Assembly: GCA_023488925.1 (NCBI GenBank)
Contig: JAMDDA010000106.1
Span: 1 to 8,808 of the forward strand
Source: Actinomycetota bacterium
GTDB taxonomy: Bacteria; Actinomycetota; Thermoleophilia; RBG-16-64-13
Reading direction: 5' to 3'
Length of the DNA stretch: 8,808 nucleotides
Part shown: one piece after another, positions 1 to 7,756 of the stretch
How positions within the stretch are numbered: position 1 is the first letter of the stretch
Layout of the letters: each line of letters begins with the position of its first letter
The notes under the pieces: model-generated
Seen by the model: the letters and a program-made list of their open reading frames with translations, nothing else
What the model was told of the DNA's origin: nothing
Databases searched by the model: none
Translations under genes and position numbers: made by a program

Positions 1-941
<941 letters not shown>

Positions 942-972
942 GCCCGGGGCTGCCTCCCTGCGGCACCTGGGC

Positions 973-978
973 TATACT
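973..978 (+). promoter_or_regulatory. Putative -10 element of a near-leaderless prfB promoter
   Basis: TATACT lies in the secA-prfB gap, with 11 nt between it and the prfB ATG at 990. A transcript starting about 7 nt downstream would have a leader of only ~5 nt. No purine-rich Shine-Dalgarno precedes the ATG, which fits leaderless or near-leaderless translation. The -35 region is weak: CTGCCT at 950-955 with a 17-nt spacer matches three of six consensus positions. The same hexamer occurs before the HIT-family gene. This is an inference from sequence only. Confidence 0.45.
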
Positions 979-989
979 CTCCCGCGCAC

Positions 990-2148
990 ATGGCTGAAAA
1001 GACACAGAACCGGGCGGTCACGGCCGCCACGTATCAGGAGCAGATCTCTTCGTTCCGGGATAAGCTCGCGTGGGTAAGGGATTATCTTTGACCCGGACGA
1101 CCTGGAGAAGCGCATAGCCTCCCTCGAAGAGGCCATGCACGCGCCCGATTTCTGGGATGATCAGGCGCAGGCCCAGAAGGTCTCGACCCAGTACAGCCGG
1201 CTCAAAGGCAGGCTCGAGCAGTACCGCTCCTTGGTGGCCCTCGTAGACGACATGGATGTTCTCCTCGAGCTCGCCCTCGAGGAGGGTGACGCGGACGCTC
1301 TTCCCGAAGACGCCGTGGTCGAGCTCGAGCGGGTCGCGCGGGAGGCCGCCCGGTCGCTGGCCCGCTTCGAGGAGCAACGGCTCTTCACCGGGGAGTTCGA
1401 CGGCGGCGACGCCGTCGTCAGTCTACACCCGGGGGCCGGTGGCACGGAGAGTCAAGACTGGGCGGAGATGCTGCTGCGCATGTACCTGCGCTGGGCGCAG
1501 CGCCGGGGCTTCGAGGTGGAGCTGAACGAGGCCACCGAGGGCGACGAGGCCGGTATCAAGAGCGCCACCTTCACGGTGCACGGCGAGAACGCCTACGGTC
1601 TGCTCTCGGCGGAGCGCGGGGTGCACCGTCTCGTGCGCATCTCTCCCTTCGATGCCGCCAGCCGTCGCCATACCTCTTTCGCGTCGTTGGACGTGACGCC
1701 GCTGGTGGACGAGGCGGTGCAGGTGGAGATCGACGACAAAGACCTGCGGATCGAGACCTACCGCTCCTCGGGCGCGGGCGGTCAGCATGTGAACAAGACC
1801 GACTCGGCGGTGCGCATCACCCACATCCCCACCCGCACCGTCGTACAGTGCCAGAACGAGCGCTCGCAGATCCAGAACCGCGAGACGGCCATGCGCATGC
1901 TCCGGGGCAAACTCCTGCAGCTGGAGCTCGAGCGGCGTGAGCAGGAGATGGCCCGGGAGAAGGGCGAGCAGAAGGAGATCGGCTGGGGCAGCCAGATCCG
2001 TTCCTATGTCCTGGCGCCCTACACTCTGGTCAAAGACCATCGCACCGGCCTGGAGAAGGGGAACGTGGAGGCGGTGCTCGACGGAGAGATCGACGAGTTC
2101 ATTCAGGAGTACCTCATGCAGCGCGCGTCGGGGAAGTTCCGGGGGTAG
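990..2148 (+). CDS. prfB: Peptide chain release factor 2 (RF2), programmed +1 frameshift
   Basis: RF2 reads UGA and UAA stop codons and triggers peptide release at the ribosome. The gene is in two frames. Frame one starts at ATG 990, the only start codon after the secA stop in that frame, and gives 33 codons ending in Leu (CTT 1086-1088) followed by in-frame TGA at 1089-1091. Frame two resumes at GAC 1090 and runs to the TAG at 2146-2148, so the product is about 385 residues, close to the usual 365-370. The junction reads ...VRDYL/DPDDLEKRI..., matching RF2 proteins. The stop-recognition motif SPF is at residues 218-220 and the catalytic GGQ at 263-265 (inside SGAGGQHVNKTDSAVRITH). RF1 would have PxT in place of SPF, and no RF1 gene uses this frameshift. 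The first ATG in the downstream frame (1135) is not the real start. The gene itself ends in TAG, which RF2 does not read. Confidence 0.95.
1075..1092 (+). promoter_or_regulatory. RF2 autoregulatory +1 frameshift site
   Basis: The element consists of UAAGGG (1075-1080), a short spacer ending in UAU, then CUU UGA C (1086-1092). The slippery CUU codon precedes the in-frame UGA. The upstream purines can pair with the 16S rRNA tail over UAAGG plus a G-U pair, in the same register relative to CUU as the AGGGGG element of the E. coli prfB site. In the known mechanism, low RF2 slows termination at UGA, the peptidyl-tRNA slips +1, and full-length RF2 is made, giving negative feedback. Codon phases on both sides of the site are consistent with a +1 shift. 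Confidence 0.93.
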
Positions 2149-2231
2149 CTCTCCCCCCGAGGGAGCGTCCTCGTTGCCTGCAGCTGCTGTTCAAGGAATA
2201 GTCCCCATGCGTCGAGAATAATCTTCGGGGT

Positions 2232-2254
2232 GCGGGCGCCCGCCGGGCTCCCGC
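2232..2254 (+). other. GC-rich hairpin in the prfB-ftsE gap
   Basis: The arms are 2232-2241 and 2245-2254. GCGGG pairs with CCCGC and GCCC with GGGC, separated by one C/T mismatch, around a 3-nt GCC loop. No T-run follows, so this is not a canonical intrinsic terminator. An AATAAT hexamer at 2217-2222 resembles a -10 box but has no good -35. If it is a promoter, the hairpin would lie in the ftsE 5' leader. Otherwise it may protect the 3' end of the prfB mRNA or separate the two genes. Nothing else was recognised in 2149-2290 apart from the ftsE Shine-Dalgarno (GGAGG, 2273-2277). Confidence 0.4.
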
Positions 2255-2290
2255 CCGCGAAGGCCGCCACACGGAGGTTGCAAGCAGCAC

Positions 2291-2974
2291 GTGATCAAGT
2301 TTGAAGATGTCACCAAGATCTACCCGCCCGACACGATCGGCCTGGAGTCGGTGAGCCTGCATATCGAAAAGGGGGAGTTCGTCTTCCTGGTCGGTCCTTC
2401 GGGGTCGGGCAAGTCCACTTTCATCCGCCTTCTCATCAAGGAGCTCGAGCCCGACCGCGGCCGTATCTTCGTGGGCGGGCGCGACCTGGGCTCGTTGCGC
2501 CGGTGGAAGATCCCCTACCTGCGGCGTAACATCGGCTGCGTCTTTCAGGACTTCAAGCTCCTGCCCAGCAAGACCGTATTCGACAACGTGCTCTATGCTC
2601 TGCAGGTGACAGGCAACGACTCGGGCTCGTCGCGCCGCAAGGTCGGGGAGATCCTCAACCTGGTGGGTTTGGGCCACAAGATGGGCAACTACCCCGATGA
2701 GCTCTCCGGGGGAGAACAACAGCGTGTCTCGATCGCCCGGGCCTTTGTCAACCACCCGCCCTTGCTGATCGCCGACGAACCCACCGGGAACCTCGATCCC
2801 GACACCTCGGTCGGCATCATGCAACTGCTCTACCGGATCAACAAGACAGGCACCACCGTGATCATGGCCACGCACGATCGGGAGATGGTCGATCGGATGC
2901 GCCAGCGGGTGATCGCCCTCGAGCAGGGCCAGGTGGTCCGCGACCAGCGGAGGGGGGGCTATGGGGAAGATTAG
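2291..2974 (+). CDS. ftsE: Cell division ABC-type ATPase FtsE
   Basis: FtsE is the cytoplasmic ATPase of the FtsEX complex. It couples ATP hydrolysis to conformational change of FtsX and so to activation of a periplasmic or extracellular murein hydrolase at the septum. At 227 residues it is the usual family length. Walker [10 protein letters not shown] is at residues 35-43, the Q-loop Gln at 86, signature LSGGEQQR at 138-145, Walker B LLIADEP at 158-164 and the switch His at 195 (ATHD). All catalytic elements are intact. The start is GTG 2291, with GGAGG at 2273-2277; the spacing of 13 nt is long but no better in-frame start is nearby. The last 14 nt overlap ftsX, implying translational coupling and equimolar production. 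Many ABC ATPases look alike, but the [11 protein letters not shown] opening and the ftsX partner make the call firm. Confidence 0.96.
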   Translation: MIKFEDVTKIYPPDTIGLESVSLHIEKGEFVFLVGPSGSGKSTFIRLLIKELEPDRGRIFVGGRDLGSLRRWKIPYLRRNIGCVFQDFKLLPSKTVFDNVLYALQVTGNDSGSSRRKVGEILNLVGLGHKMGNYPDELSGGEQQRVSIARAFVNHPPLLIADEPTGNLDPDTSVGIMQLLYRINKTGTTVIMATHDREMVDRMRQRVIALEQGQVVRDQRRGGYGED

Positions 2975-3839
2975 GTTCTTCTTCGGGGAGGCTCTTCGTT
3001 CCCTATGGCGTAACTACTTCATGACCGTCGCCGCCATGGTGACGGTGTTCCTCAGCATGTTCGTGCTGGGCGTAGTGTTGGTGTTCGTGTACAACATCAA
3101 CGCTGTGCTCAAGGACGTGGAGCAGAAGGTCGAGATCACCGTATACCTGAAAGACAGCGTGACGTCCACCGAGGTCGAGGCCCTGCAGAAGCAGATCCTG
3201 GCCATGCCCGAAGTGAAGGACTCCCAGTTCGTAAGTAAGGACGAAGCCCTGAAACGGCTGAAAGAGGACCTGAAGGACCACCCCGAGCTCTTCGAGGGGC
3301 TCGCCAAGAATCCGCTGCCGGCCTCCTTTGAGATCTCGCTGAAGGATCCGCAGCAGGCCTCGGTGGTGGCCGCCCGGTTCAACGGTAAGCCGATGGTGGA
3401 AGAGGTGCGTTACGGCAAGGAGCTGGCCGAGCGTATCTTCCGGGTGACCTCCGTCATCCGCAACATCTCGCTGGTGTTCATCATCCTGCTGGGCGGGGTC
3501 TCCATCCTGCTCATCTCGAACACCATCCGCCTGTCGATCTATGCCCGCAGGCGCGAGGTGGAGATCATGAAGCTGGTGGGCGCGACGAACTGGTTCATCC
3601 GCTGGCCTTTCATCATCGAGGGGCTGGCCGTCGGGCTCGTGGGAGCGGTGTTGGCCCTGATCTTCGTCACTTTGGGCACGAACTTCGTGATGGACCGCAT
3701 TCGGGGGGCGCTGATGTTCCTGACGGTACCGGCCTCGGCTGTCTCGGTGGCGCAGCTGGCGGTCATCCTGTTGGGGGTGGGGGCCCTCATCGGGGCGGTC
3801 GGCTCCGGCTTGGGCCTGCGCCGGTTCCTCAATGTGTAG
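2961..3839 (+). CDS. ftsX: Cell division transmembrane protein FtsX
   Basis: FtsX is the integral membrane partner of FtsE and transmits ATP-driven motion to extracellular hydrolases. It has 292 residues with the standard topology of four membrane segments: ~21-44, ~168-188, ~216-238 and ~263-285. The large loop between segments 1 and 2 (~45-165), containing [19 protein letters not shown], is the extracytoplasmic domain that recruits the hydrolase in studied systems. A short cytoplasmic segment [11 protein letters not shown] (198-208) is the conserved contact region between the second and third helices. ATG 2961 has a strong Shine-Dalgarno (GGAGG, 2949-2953, 7-nt spacing) inside the ftsE 3' end. 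The hydrolase gene follows 32 nt after its stop, so the two products probably act together. Confidence 0.95.
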   Translation: MGKIRFFFGEALRSLWRNYFMTVAAMVTVFLSMFVLGVVLVFVYNINAVLKDVEQKVEITVYLKDSVTSTEVEALQKQILAMPEVKDSQFVSKDEALKRLKEDLKDHPELFEGLAKNPLPASFEISLKDPQQASVVAARFNGKPMVEEVRYGKELAERIFRVTSVIRNISLVFIILLGGVSILLISNTIRLSIYARRREVEIMKLVGATNWFIRWPFIIEGLAVGLVGAVLALIFVTLGTNFVMDRIRGALMFLTVPASAVSVAQLAVILLGVGALIGAVGSGLGLRRFLNV

Positions 3840-3857
3840 GTGGGGGAAAGCGAAGCG

Positions 3858-3875
3858 ATGACGGTGAACCGATGA
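3858..3875 (+). other. Five-codon mini-ORF overlapping the hydrolase start
   Basis: ATG at 3858 opens a short frame coding MTVNR that stops at TGA 3873-3875, forming an ATGA overlap with the hydrolase ATG at 3872. The best Shine-Dalgarno-like run in this gap (GGGGGAAAG, 3842-3850) is 7 nt before the mini-ORF start but 21 nt before the hydrolase start. Translation of the mini-ORF could feed ribosomes to the hydrolase by stop-start reinitiation. This could also be chance in a short gap. Confidence 0.3.
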
Positions 3876-5161
3876 CCGAGCCCCACGAGTGCGTGGGCAG
3901 ACGGTTCCTCCGGTCGCCGAAGGCACGACGCGCTCTTCTCGCTGCGGCGTTCGCGTTGGTGCTGTTGGCGGCGGGAGCGGGGCTGCCGCCCGGCGAACGG
4001 GGGCAGGGCCTGCCGGCCGCGGAGGGCAAGACCCGCGGGGAGATCGATCAGGCCCTCGACCAAAACCAGCAGAAGCTCGAGCAGGCCCGGGCAGCCATCC
4101 GCAAAGCGGAGGAGACTCGCAAAGGAGCCCTCGAGGACATCGCGGTCCTCGACCAGCGCATCGACAGCCTGGAGGGCGAGCTCGAGAAGGTCACCCGCGA
4201 GCGCGATGTCGTAGCCGAGAAACTGGGTGTCACCGAGGCCGAGCGGGCCCAGCTGGTCGACGAACTCGCCCGCAAGAAAAGGGAGCTCGAGCGGACCCAG
4301 CGCGACCTGGTCCGCGCCCAGGAGACCCTGAACGCCCGCGCGGCCAACATCTACAAGAGCCGGGGTCTCGGCTATCTGGAGGTGCTGTTCTCTGCGCACC
4401 GCCTGGTCGACTTGGTGAATCGCCTGGATCTGCTGGCGCTCATCATCGACCAGGATCGCGCGATTCTGACCCAGGTGAAGGAGCTGCGCACCCGGGTCGC
4501 GACCGAGAAGGCCGGTCTGGAAGAGCAGGAGCGGCAGGTCGCTGCGGTCGAGCGGAGGCAGCGGGAACAGAAAGACGAGCTCGACAGCCTGGTGCGGCAG
4601 CGGGCTTCCAAGCTGGCCCAGCTCGATGCGGCCCGCAACGCCAAGCGCGCGGTCGTCGAGAAGGCCGAGAAGGACAAGGCGACGTGGGAGCAGCAGGAGG
4701 ACGCCCTGCTGGCCGATTCGGCCCGGCTGGAGTCCGAGCTTCGGGCGCTCTCCGATACGACGGGCACCGTCAAGGGAACCGGCCGCCTGATCTGGCCCGT
4801 GATCGGCCGGATCTCCTCGCCTTTCGGCTACCGCGTCCATCCCATCTTCGGCGTGCGGAAGATGCATACCGGCCTCGACATCTCGGCCGGCATGGGGGTT
4901 CCCATCAAGGCGGCCGACAGCGGCACCGTGGTGTACGCGGGATGGCGGGGCGGATACGGCAAGGCCGTCGTGATCTCCCACGGCGGCGGCTTGACCACTC
5001 TTTACGCCCACCAGTCGCAGATCCTGGTGGGGGTGGGTGATGCCGTGGAAAAGGGTGAAGTCATCGGTAAGGTGGGCAGCACCGGATACTCCACCGGACC
5101 TCACCTGCACTTCGAGGTGCGGGTGAATGGTACTCCAGTCGATCCCATGGGTTACCTGTAG
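3872..5161 (+). CDS. EnvC/CwlO-like coiled-coil murein hydrolase with C-terminal M23 (LytM) domain
   Basis: This is a 429-residue exported protein. The N-terminus has basic residues ([11 protein letters not shown]) and a hydrophobic stretch (~21-37) that fits a signal peptide or anchor. A long charged heptad-rich coiled coil runs from ~55 to ~285, interrupted around 165-190 by a hydrophobic patch ([21 protein letters not shown]) like the FtsX-facing region of EnvC/PcsB-type proteins. The M23 domain (~305-429) carries His332 and Asp336 (HTGLD), His380 (LYAH) and His411/His413 (HLHFEV). These are the zinc and catalytic residues of active LytM endopeptidases, whereas E. coli EnvC is degenerate here and only activates amidases. 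The likely role is cutting peptidoglycan peptide cross-links under FtsEX control, inferred from position and architecture. The chosen ATG overlaps the stop of a mini-ORF. The S41 protease gene starts 1 nt after its stop. Confidence 0.92.
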   Translation: MTEPHECVGRRFLRSPKARRALLAAAFALVLLAAGAGLPPGERGQGLPAAEGKTRGEIDQALDQNQQKLEQARAAIRKAEETRKGALEDIAVLDQRIDSLEGELEKVTRERDVVAEKLGVTEAERAQLVDELARKKRELERTQRDLVRAQETLNARAANIYKSRGLGYLEVLFSAHRLVDLVNRLDLLALIIDQDRAILTQVKELRTRVATEKAGLEEQERQVAAVERRQREQKDELDSLVRQRASKLAQLDAARNAKRAVVEKAEKDKATWEQQEDALLADSARLESELRALSDTTGTVKGTGRLIWPVIGRISSPFGYRVHPIFGVRKMHTGLDISAGMGVPIKAADSGTVVYAGWRGGYGKAVVISHGGGLTTLYAHQSQILVGVGDAVEKGEVIGKVGSTGYSTGPHLHFEVRVNGTPVDPMGYL

Positions 5162-5162
5162 C

Positions 5163-6431
5163 GTGAAGCGTACCCTCACGACTGCCTCCGTCCTCTTGGC
5201 GGTGGTACTGGTGGCCTTCTCCGCCCTCCTGGTGGGGCTGGGCCTCGGGAGCCATGCGACCACCCGCAACCTGATCCGCGACGCCCTGCCGCCGGGCTTG
5301 GCCGGTGCTTTCCTCGGGCAGGAGCAGGACTTCCCGCTGGAGCAGGAGGTCCTGGACAAGCTCGACGACACTTTCTACCGGCCCGTGGACGAGGCTTCGT
5401 TGGAAGACGACGCCGTGCGCGGGCTGCTCCAGGGTCTCGGGGACGATTACACCAACTACCTGAGTCCCGAGGAGTACACGAATTTCCAGGAACGGGCGGG
5501 CGGCTCCTACTCGGGGGTGGGTATGACCGTGGAGATGAAGGGGGCGTTCATCACCGTGGTCTCCACGTTCAAGGGTTCGCCGGCCGCGGGCGGCGGGGTG
5601 AAGCCCGGCGACATCATCCTGGCCGTGAACGGCGAGGACACAAAGGGCCTCAGTCTGGACGAGGTGGTCACCCGCATCAAGGGGAAAGAAGGTACCCAGG
5701 TCACGCTCAAGGTCTACCATGTGCCCCCGGGCAGCGTCGGGCCCGAGGAGTCCCCGCGGGACGGGGCACACCTGCCCGAGGGCGGCACGCTCCAGGAACT
5801 CACGCTCACGCGGAAGACCATCACCATCCCTGTGGTGGAGAGCGAGATCGTCAAAGCCGGTTCGCACAACGTGGCGCACATCCGCCTCATCACGTTCTCG
5901 GAGAAATCGGGGGAACGTCTTCGCCGGGCGGTGGAGACAGCTCTGGCCGTGGACAAGGCCGATGCCATCGTCTTCGACCTACGCAACAATGGTGGGGGCC
6001 TCCTGGAGGAGGCCGTCGACGTGGCCAGCATTTTCATCCCCGGCGGGGTCATCGTCACCACCGAGGGCCTGCATTCCCCCAAGCAGGTCTACGAAGCGCG
6101 GGGGAACGCCGTCCCGCCGGTTCCCGTATATGTGCTCGTGAACGGTTTCTCGGCGAGCGCCTCGGAGATCGTGGCCGGCGCGCTGAAAGACACCAAGCGG
6201 GCCACCATCGTAGGGGAGAAGACCTTCGGCAAGGGGCTCGTGCAGACGATCCTTTCCCTGAGCAACGGCGGAGCCCTCAAGGTGACCACCGCCGTGTACC
6301 GTACTCCGTCGGGGGCCGACATCAACAAGAAGGGTATAGAGCCCGACGTCCTGGCTCCAGACGACCCGGCCACCACCGCCGTCGACGAGACCCTTGACAA
6401 GGCGCTCGCCCTGATCGCCGCGGGGAAGTGA
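5163..6431 (+). CDS. S41 family C-terminal processing protease (CtpA/CtpB-like)
   Basis: This is a 422-residue serine protease predicted to act outside the cytoplasmic membrane, cleaving substrates near their C-termini. The start chosen is GTG 5163, one base after the hydrolase stop, because it places MKRTLTTASVLLAVV at the N-terminus as a clean signal peptide or anchor. An in-frame ATG at 5127 has a GAGG nine nt before it, but it lies within conserved codons of the M23 domain. The PDZ domain covers roughly residues 113-185 (GVGMTVEMKG, KPGDIILAVNG). The protease core has the motif SASASEIVAGALKD with nucleophile Ser332, and FGKGLVQT with general-base Lys357, 25 residues apart as in Prc/Ctp proteins. 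Both catalytic residues are present. B. subtilis also has ctpB next to ftsX. The substrate is unknown; the neighbouring hydrolase is an attractive but untested candidate. The stop overlaps rsmE by 4 nt. Confidence 0.93.
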   Translation: MKRTLTTASVLLAVVLVAFSALLVGLGLGSHATTRNLIRDALPPGLAGAFLGQEQDFPLEQEVLDKLDDTFYRPVDEASLEDDAVRGLLQGLGDDYTNYLSPEEYTNFQERAGGSYSGVGMTVEMKGAFITVVSTFKGSPAAGGGVKPGDIILAVNGEDTKGLSLDEVVTRIKGKEGTQVTLKVYHVPPGSVGPEESPRDGAHLPEGGTLQELTLTRKTITIPVVESEIVKAGSHNVAHIRLITFSEKSGERLRRAVETALAVDKADAIVFDLRNNGGGLLEEAVDVASIFIPGGVIVTTEGLHSPKQVYEARGNAVPPVPVYVLVNGFSASASEIVAGALKDTKRATIVGEKTFGKGLVQTILSLSNGGALKVTTAVYRTPSGADINKKGIEPDVLAPDDPATTAVDETLDKALALIAAGK

Positions 6432-7399
6432 GCCTGCGCGGGGACGGTTCGGACCGGGTGGGGAGACGACAGGCCGGAGCCGGGAGGGCCCTGCGGCCAC
6501 GGTTCTTCCTCCCGACCGAAGCGTTCGGCCCCGGCGGCGTGGGCGACGGCGGTATCGCCGGCCGGGAGGCCACCCTTCCCGCCGACGACGCCCACCGCGC
6601 CCGCAAGGTCCTGCGCGCGCGTGCCGGGGAGCCCTGCGAGGTGGTCCTCGAACCGTACGGTGTGTTGGTGCCCGCGGAGTTCGTGGCGGTCGGGGAGCGC
6701 GTGCGCGTGCGGCTGGGTGTCCCGGAGCCATACGCCGGCACCCCGCCGGTGCACGTGACCCTGGTGCAGGCCCTCCCCGAGCCGCGCAAGATGGATCTGG
6801 TGGTGGAGAAGGGCACCGAGGTGGGCGTGGACGCCTTTGTGGTGGTCCCCGCCGACGGTTCGCCCGCGCTGCCCCGGGATCGCCTGAGGGAGCGCGTGGA
6901 GCGCTGGCGCCGGGTGGCCCGCCAAGCCGCCAAGCAGAGCCGGCAGCTGGGGGTGCCGGTGGTGGAGACCGCTGCTTCCCTGCAGGAAGCTCGGGACCGG
7001 CTGGCGGCGTCCGCCGGGGGTGACGGCGTGCGGCCGGCGGGGGTTGTGCTGCAGCCGGGCGCTGCGGAGAGTCTGGAGAGCTGGCTCGACCGGCAGCGGG
7101 CGGTTCTCGCGGGGGCCCCGCCTGCCCCGCCGGCCCCAACCGCCCCGCCGGTCTGGCCGGTCTGGCCGGCTGCGGCGGCTGCGCCCGTACCGGCCGCTCT
7201 GGCGCCCTTCGCCCCTCCGCCGCCCGCGCTGGCTCTTGCCCTCTGGGTGGGGCCGGAGGGAGGCTGGAGCGCCGGGGAGATCGGACGGTTTGCCGCCTGG
7301 GGCCTTTCCCTGGCCGGCCTGGGCCGGCGGGTGCTGCGCACGGAGACGGCTGGACCGGTGGGGGTCGCCGTAGTCCGTTTTTCCTTGGGGGATTGGTAG
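6428..7399 (+). CDS. rsmE: 16S rRNA (uracil-1498-N3)-methyltransferase RsmE with Ala/Pro-rich insertion
   Basis: RsmE is a SPOUT-fold enzyme that uses S-adenosylmethionine to methylate N3 of U1498 in 16S rRNA. Family marks are RPRFFLP (~23-29, normally the extreme N-terminus), the PUA-like HRARKVLRARAGE region, VEKGTEVGVDAFV, RWRRVARQAAKQSRQ, the cofactor motif GPEGGW (275-280) and LGRRVLRTETA (298-308). At 323 residues it is much longer than the usual ~240-250. Part of the excess is an N-terminal extension of ~22 residues; GTG 6458 is an alternative in-frame start that would shorten it. The rest is mainly a 38-residue stretch (229-266) made almost only of Ala and Pro with two PVW units, just before the cofactor loop. 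GTG 6428 forms a GTGA overlap with the protease stop, implying coupling. Catalytic motifs are intact, so the enzyme is probably active. Confidence 0.93.
   Translation: MSLRGDGSDRVGRRQAGAGRALRPRFFLPTEAFGPGGVGDGGIAGREATLPADDAHRARKVLRARAGEPCEVVLEPYGVLVPAEFVAVGERVRVRLGVPEPYAGTPPVHVTLVQALPEPRKMDLVVEKGTEVGVDAFVVVPADGSPALPRDRLRERVERWRRVARQAAKQSRQLGVPVVETAASLQEARDRLAASAGGDGVRPAGVVLQPGAAESLESWLDRQRAVLAGAPPAPPAPTAPPVWPVWPAAAAAPVPAALAPFAPPPPALALALWVGPEGGWSAGEIGRFAAWGLSLAGLGRRVLRTETAGPVGVAVVRFSLGDW
7150..7167 (+). repeat. Two tandem 9-bp units inside rsmE
   Basis: GGTCTGGCC occurs twice in direct succession and codes the PVW-PVW part of the RsmE Ala/Pro insertion. It is followed by GCTGCGGCG-type triplet-rich sequence coding the Ala run. 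The pattern suggests expansion by replication slippage. Confidence 0.6.
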
Positions 7400-7405
7400 T
7401 ATACT
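7400..7405 (+). promoter_or_regulatory. Putative -10 element of a near-leaderless HIT gene promoter
   Basis: TATACT begins on the base after the rsmE stop, with 9 nt between it and the ATG at 7415. Transcription starting about 7 nt downstream would leave a leader of ~3 nt. The nearest G-rich run (GGGGGA, 7387-7392) is 22 nt upstream of the ATG, too far for a Shine-Dalgarno. No convincing -35 box is visible at 16-18 nt. The gene may also be read from upstream as part of an operon. Confidence 0.45.
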
Positions 7406-7414
7406 TACGCCGTT

Positions 7415-7756
7415 ATGGACGACTGCATCTTCTGCAAGATCATCCGCGGGGAGATCCCGAGCGGGCGGGTGTTGGAAGACGACGACTTCATCGCTATCCA
7501 CGACATCAATCCCAAAGCTCCGGTCCATTTGTTGGTCATGCCCCGGGAGCACCTGGCCTCCCTCAACGACATCGGGTGCTGGACCGGGGAGCGCGCGCAG
7601 AAGCTCCTCGAGTTCACCGTGGCGGTGGCCCGCGCGGCCGGGATCGGCGAGTCCGGGTATCGCGTCATCAGCAACGTGGGCCGCGATGCCGGGCAGGAAG
7701 TGGACCATCTGCACCTGCACGTCCTCGGGGGAGAGAGGCTCGGCGGCCTCCTTTGA
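7415..7756 (+). CDS. hinT: Histidine triad (HIT/Hint) nucleotide-binding hydrolase
   Basis: This is a complete 113-residue HIT-family protein of the Hint branch. These are small homodimeric cytosolic enzymes that hydrolyse purine nucleoside phosphoramidates and acyl-adenylates; the physiological substrate is usually unclear. The opening DCIFCKIIRGEIP contains the Cys4/Cys7 pair that binds zinc in some members. AIHDINPKAPVHLLVMPREH forms the nucleotide pocket. The histidine triad HLHLHVLGG starts at His98, with His100 the expected nucleophile. Length and motif order are typical. The ATG lacks a Shine-Dalgarno but follows a TATACT hexamer. Its stop overlaps the TTG start of the next gene. The enzyme family is certain; the symbol is by subfamily resemblance only. 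Confidence 0.95.
   Translation: MDDCIFCKIIRGEIPSGRVLEDDDFIAIHDINPKAPVHLLVMPREHLASLNDIGCWTGERAQKLLEFTVAVARAAGIGESGYRVISNVGRDAGQEVDHLHLHVLGGERLGGLL

Noticed and set aside
942..972. Terminator after secA
   Set aside because: Only a weak TGCC/GGCA stem is visible, with no T-run.
1135..2148. prfB as a 337-residue gene starting at ATG 1135
   Set aside because: Conserved RF2 sequence continues upstream in this frame to GAC 1090 and then in the other frame to ATG 990 through a classical CUU UGA C shift site.
1260..4300. Repeated GAGCTCGAG words
   Set aside because: They encode Glu-Leu-Glu stretches in helical or coiled-coil proteins using the preferred GC-rich codons; they are not spaced as a DNA repeat.
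5127..5163. ATG 5127 as the start of the S41 protease
   Set aside because: It would overlap conserved M23 codons and put 12 residues before the signal peptide. GTG 5163 directly after the upstream stop fits better, although the GAGG before 5127 leaves some doubt.
3539..5371. 610-residue open frame on the minus strand across ftsX, the hydrolase and the protease
   Set aside because: It is antisense to three well-conserved genes, has a low-complexity composition (His, Gln, Arg and Leu rich) and no recognisable domain. Long antisense frames are expected in GC-rich DNA.
6089..7720. 543-residue open frame on the minus strand over the protease, rsmE and HIT genes (and an overlapping 386-residue one)
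   Set aside because: It is a compositional shadow of rsmE and its neighbours, rich in Arg, Pro, Gly and Ala, with no motif.
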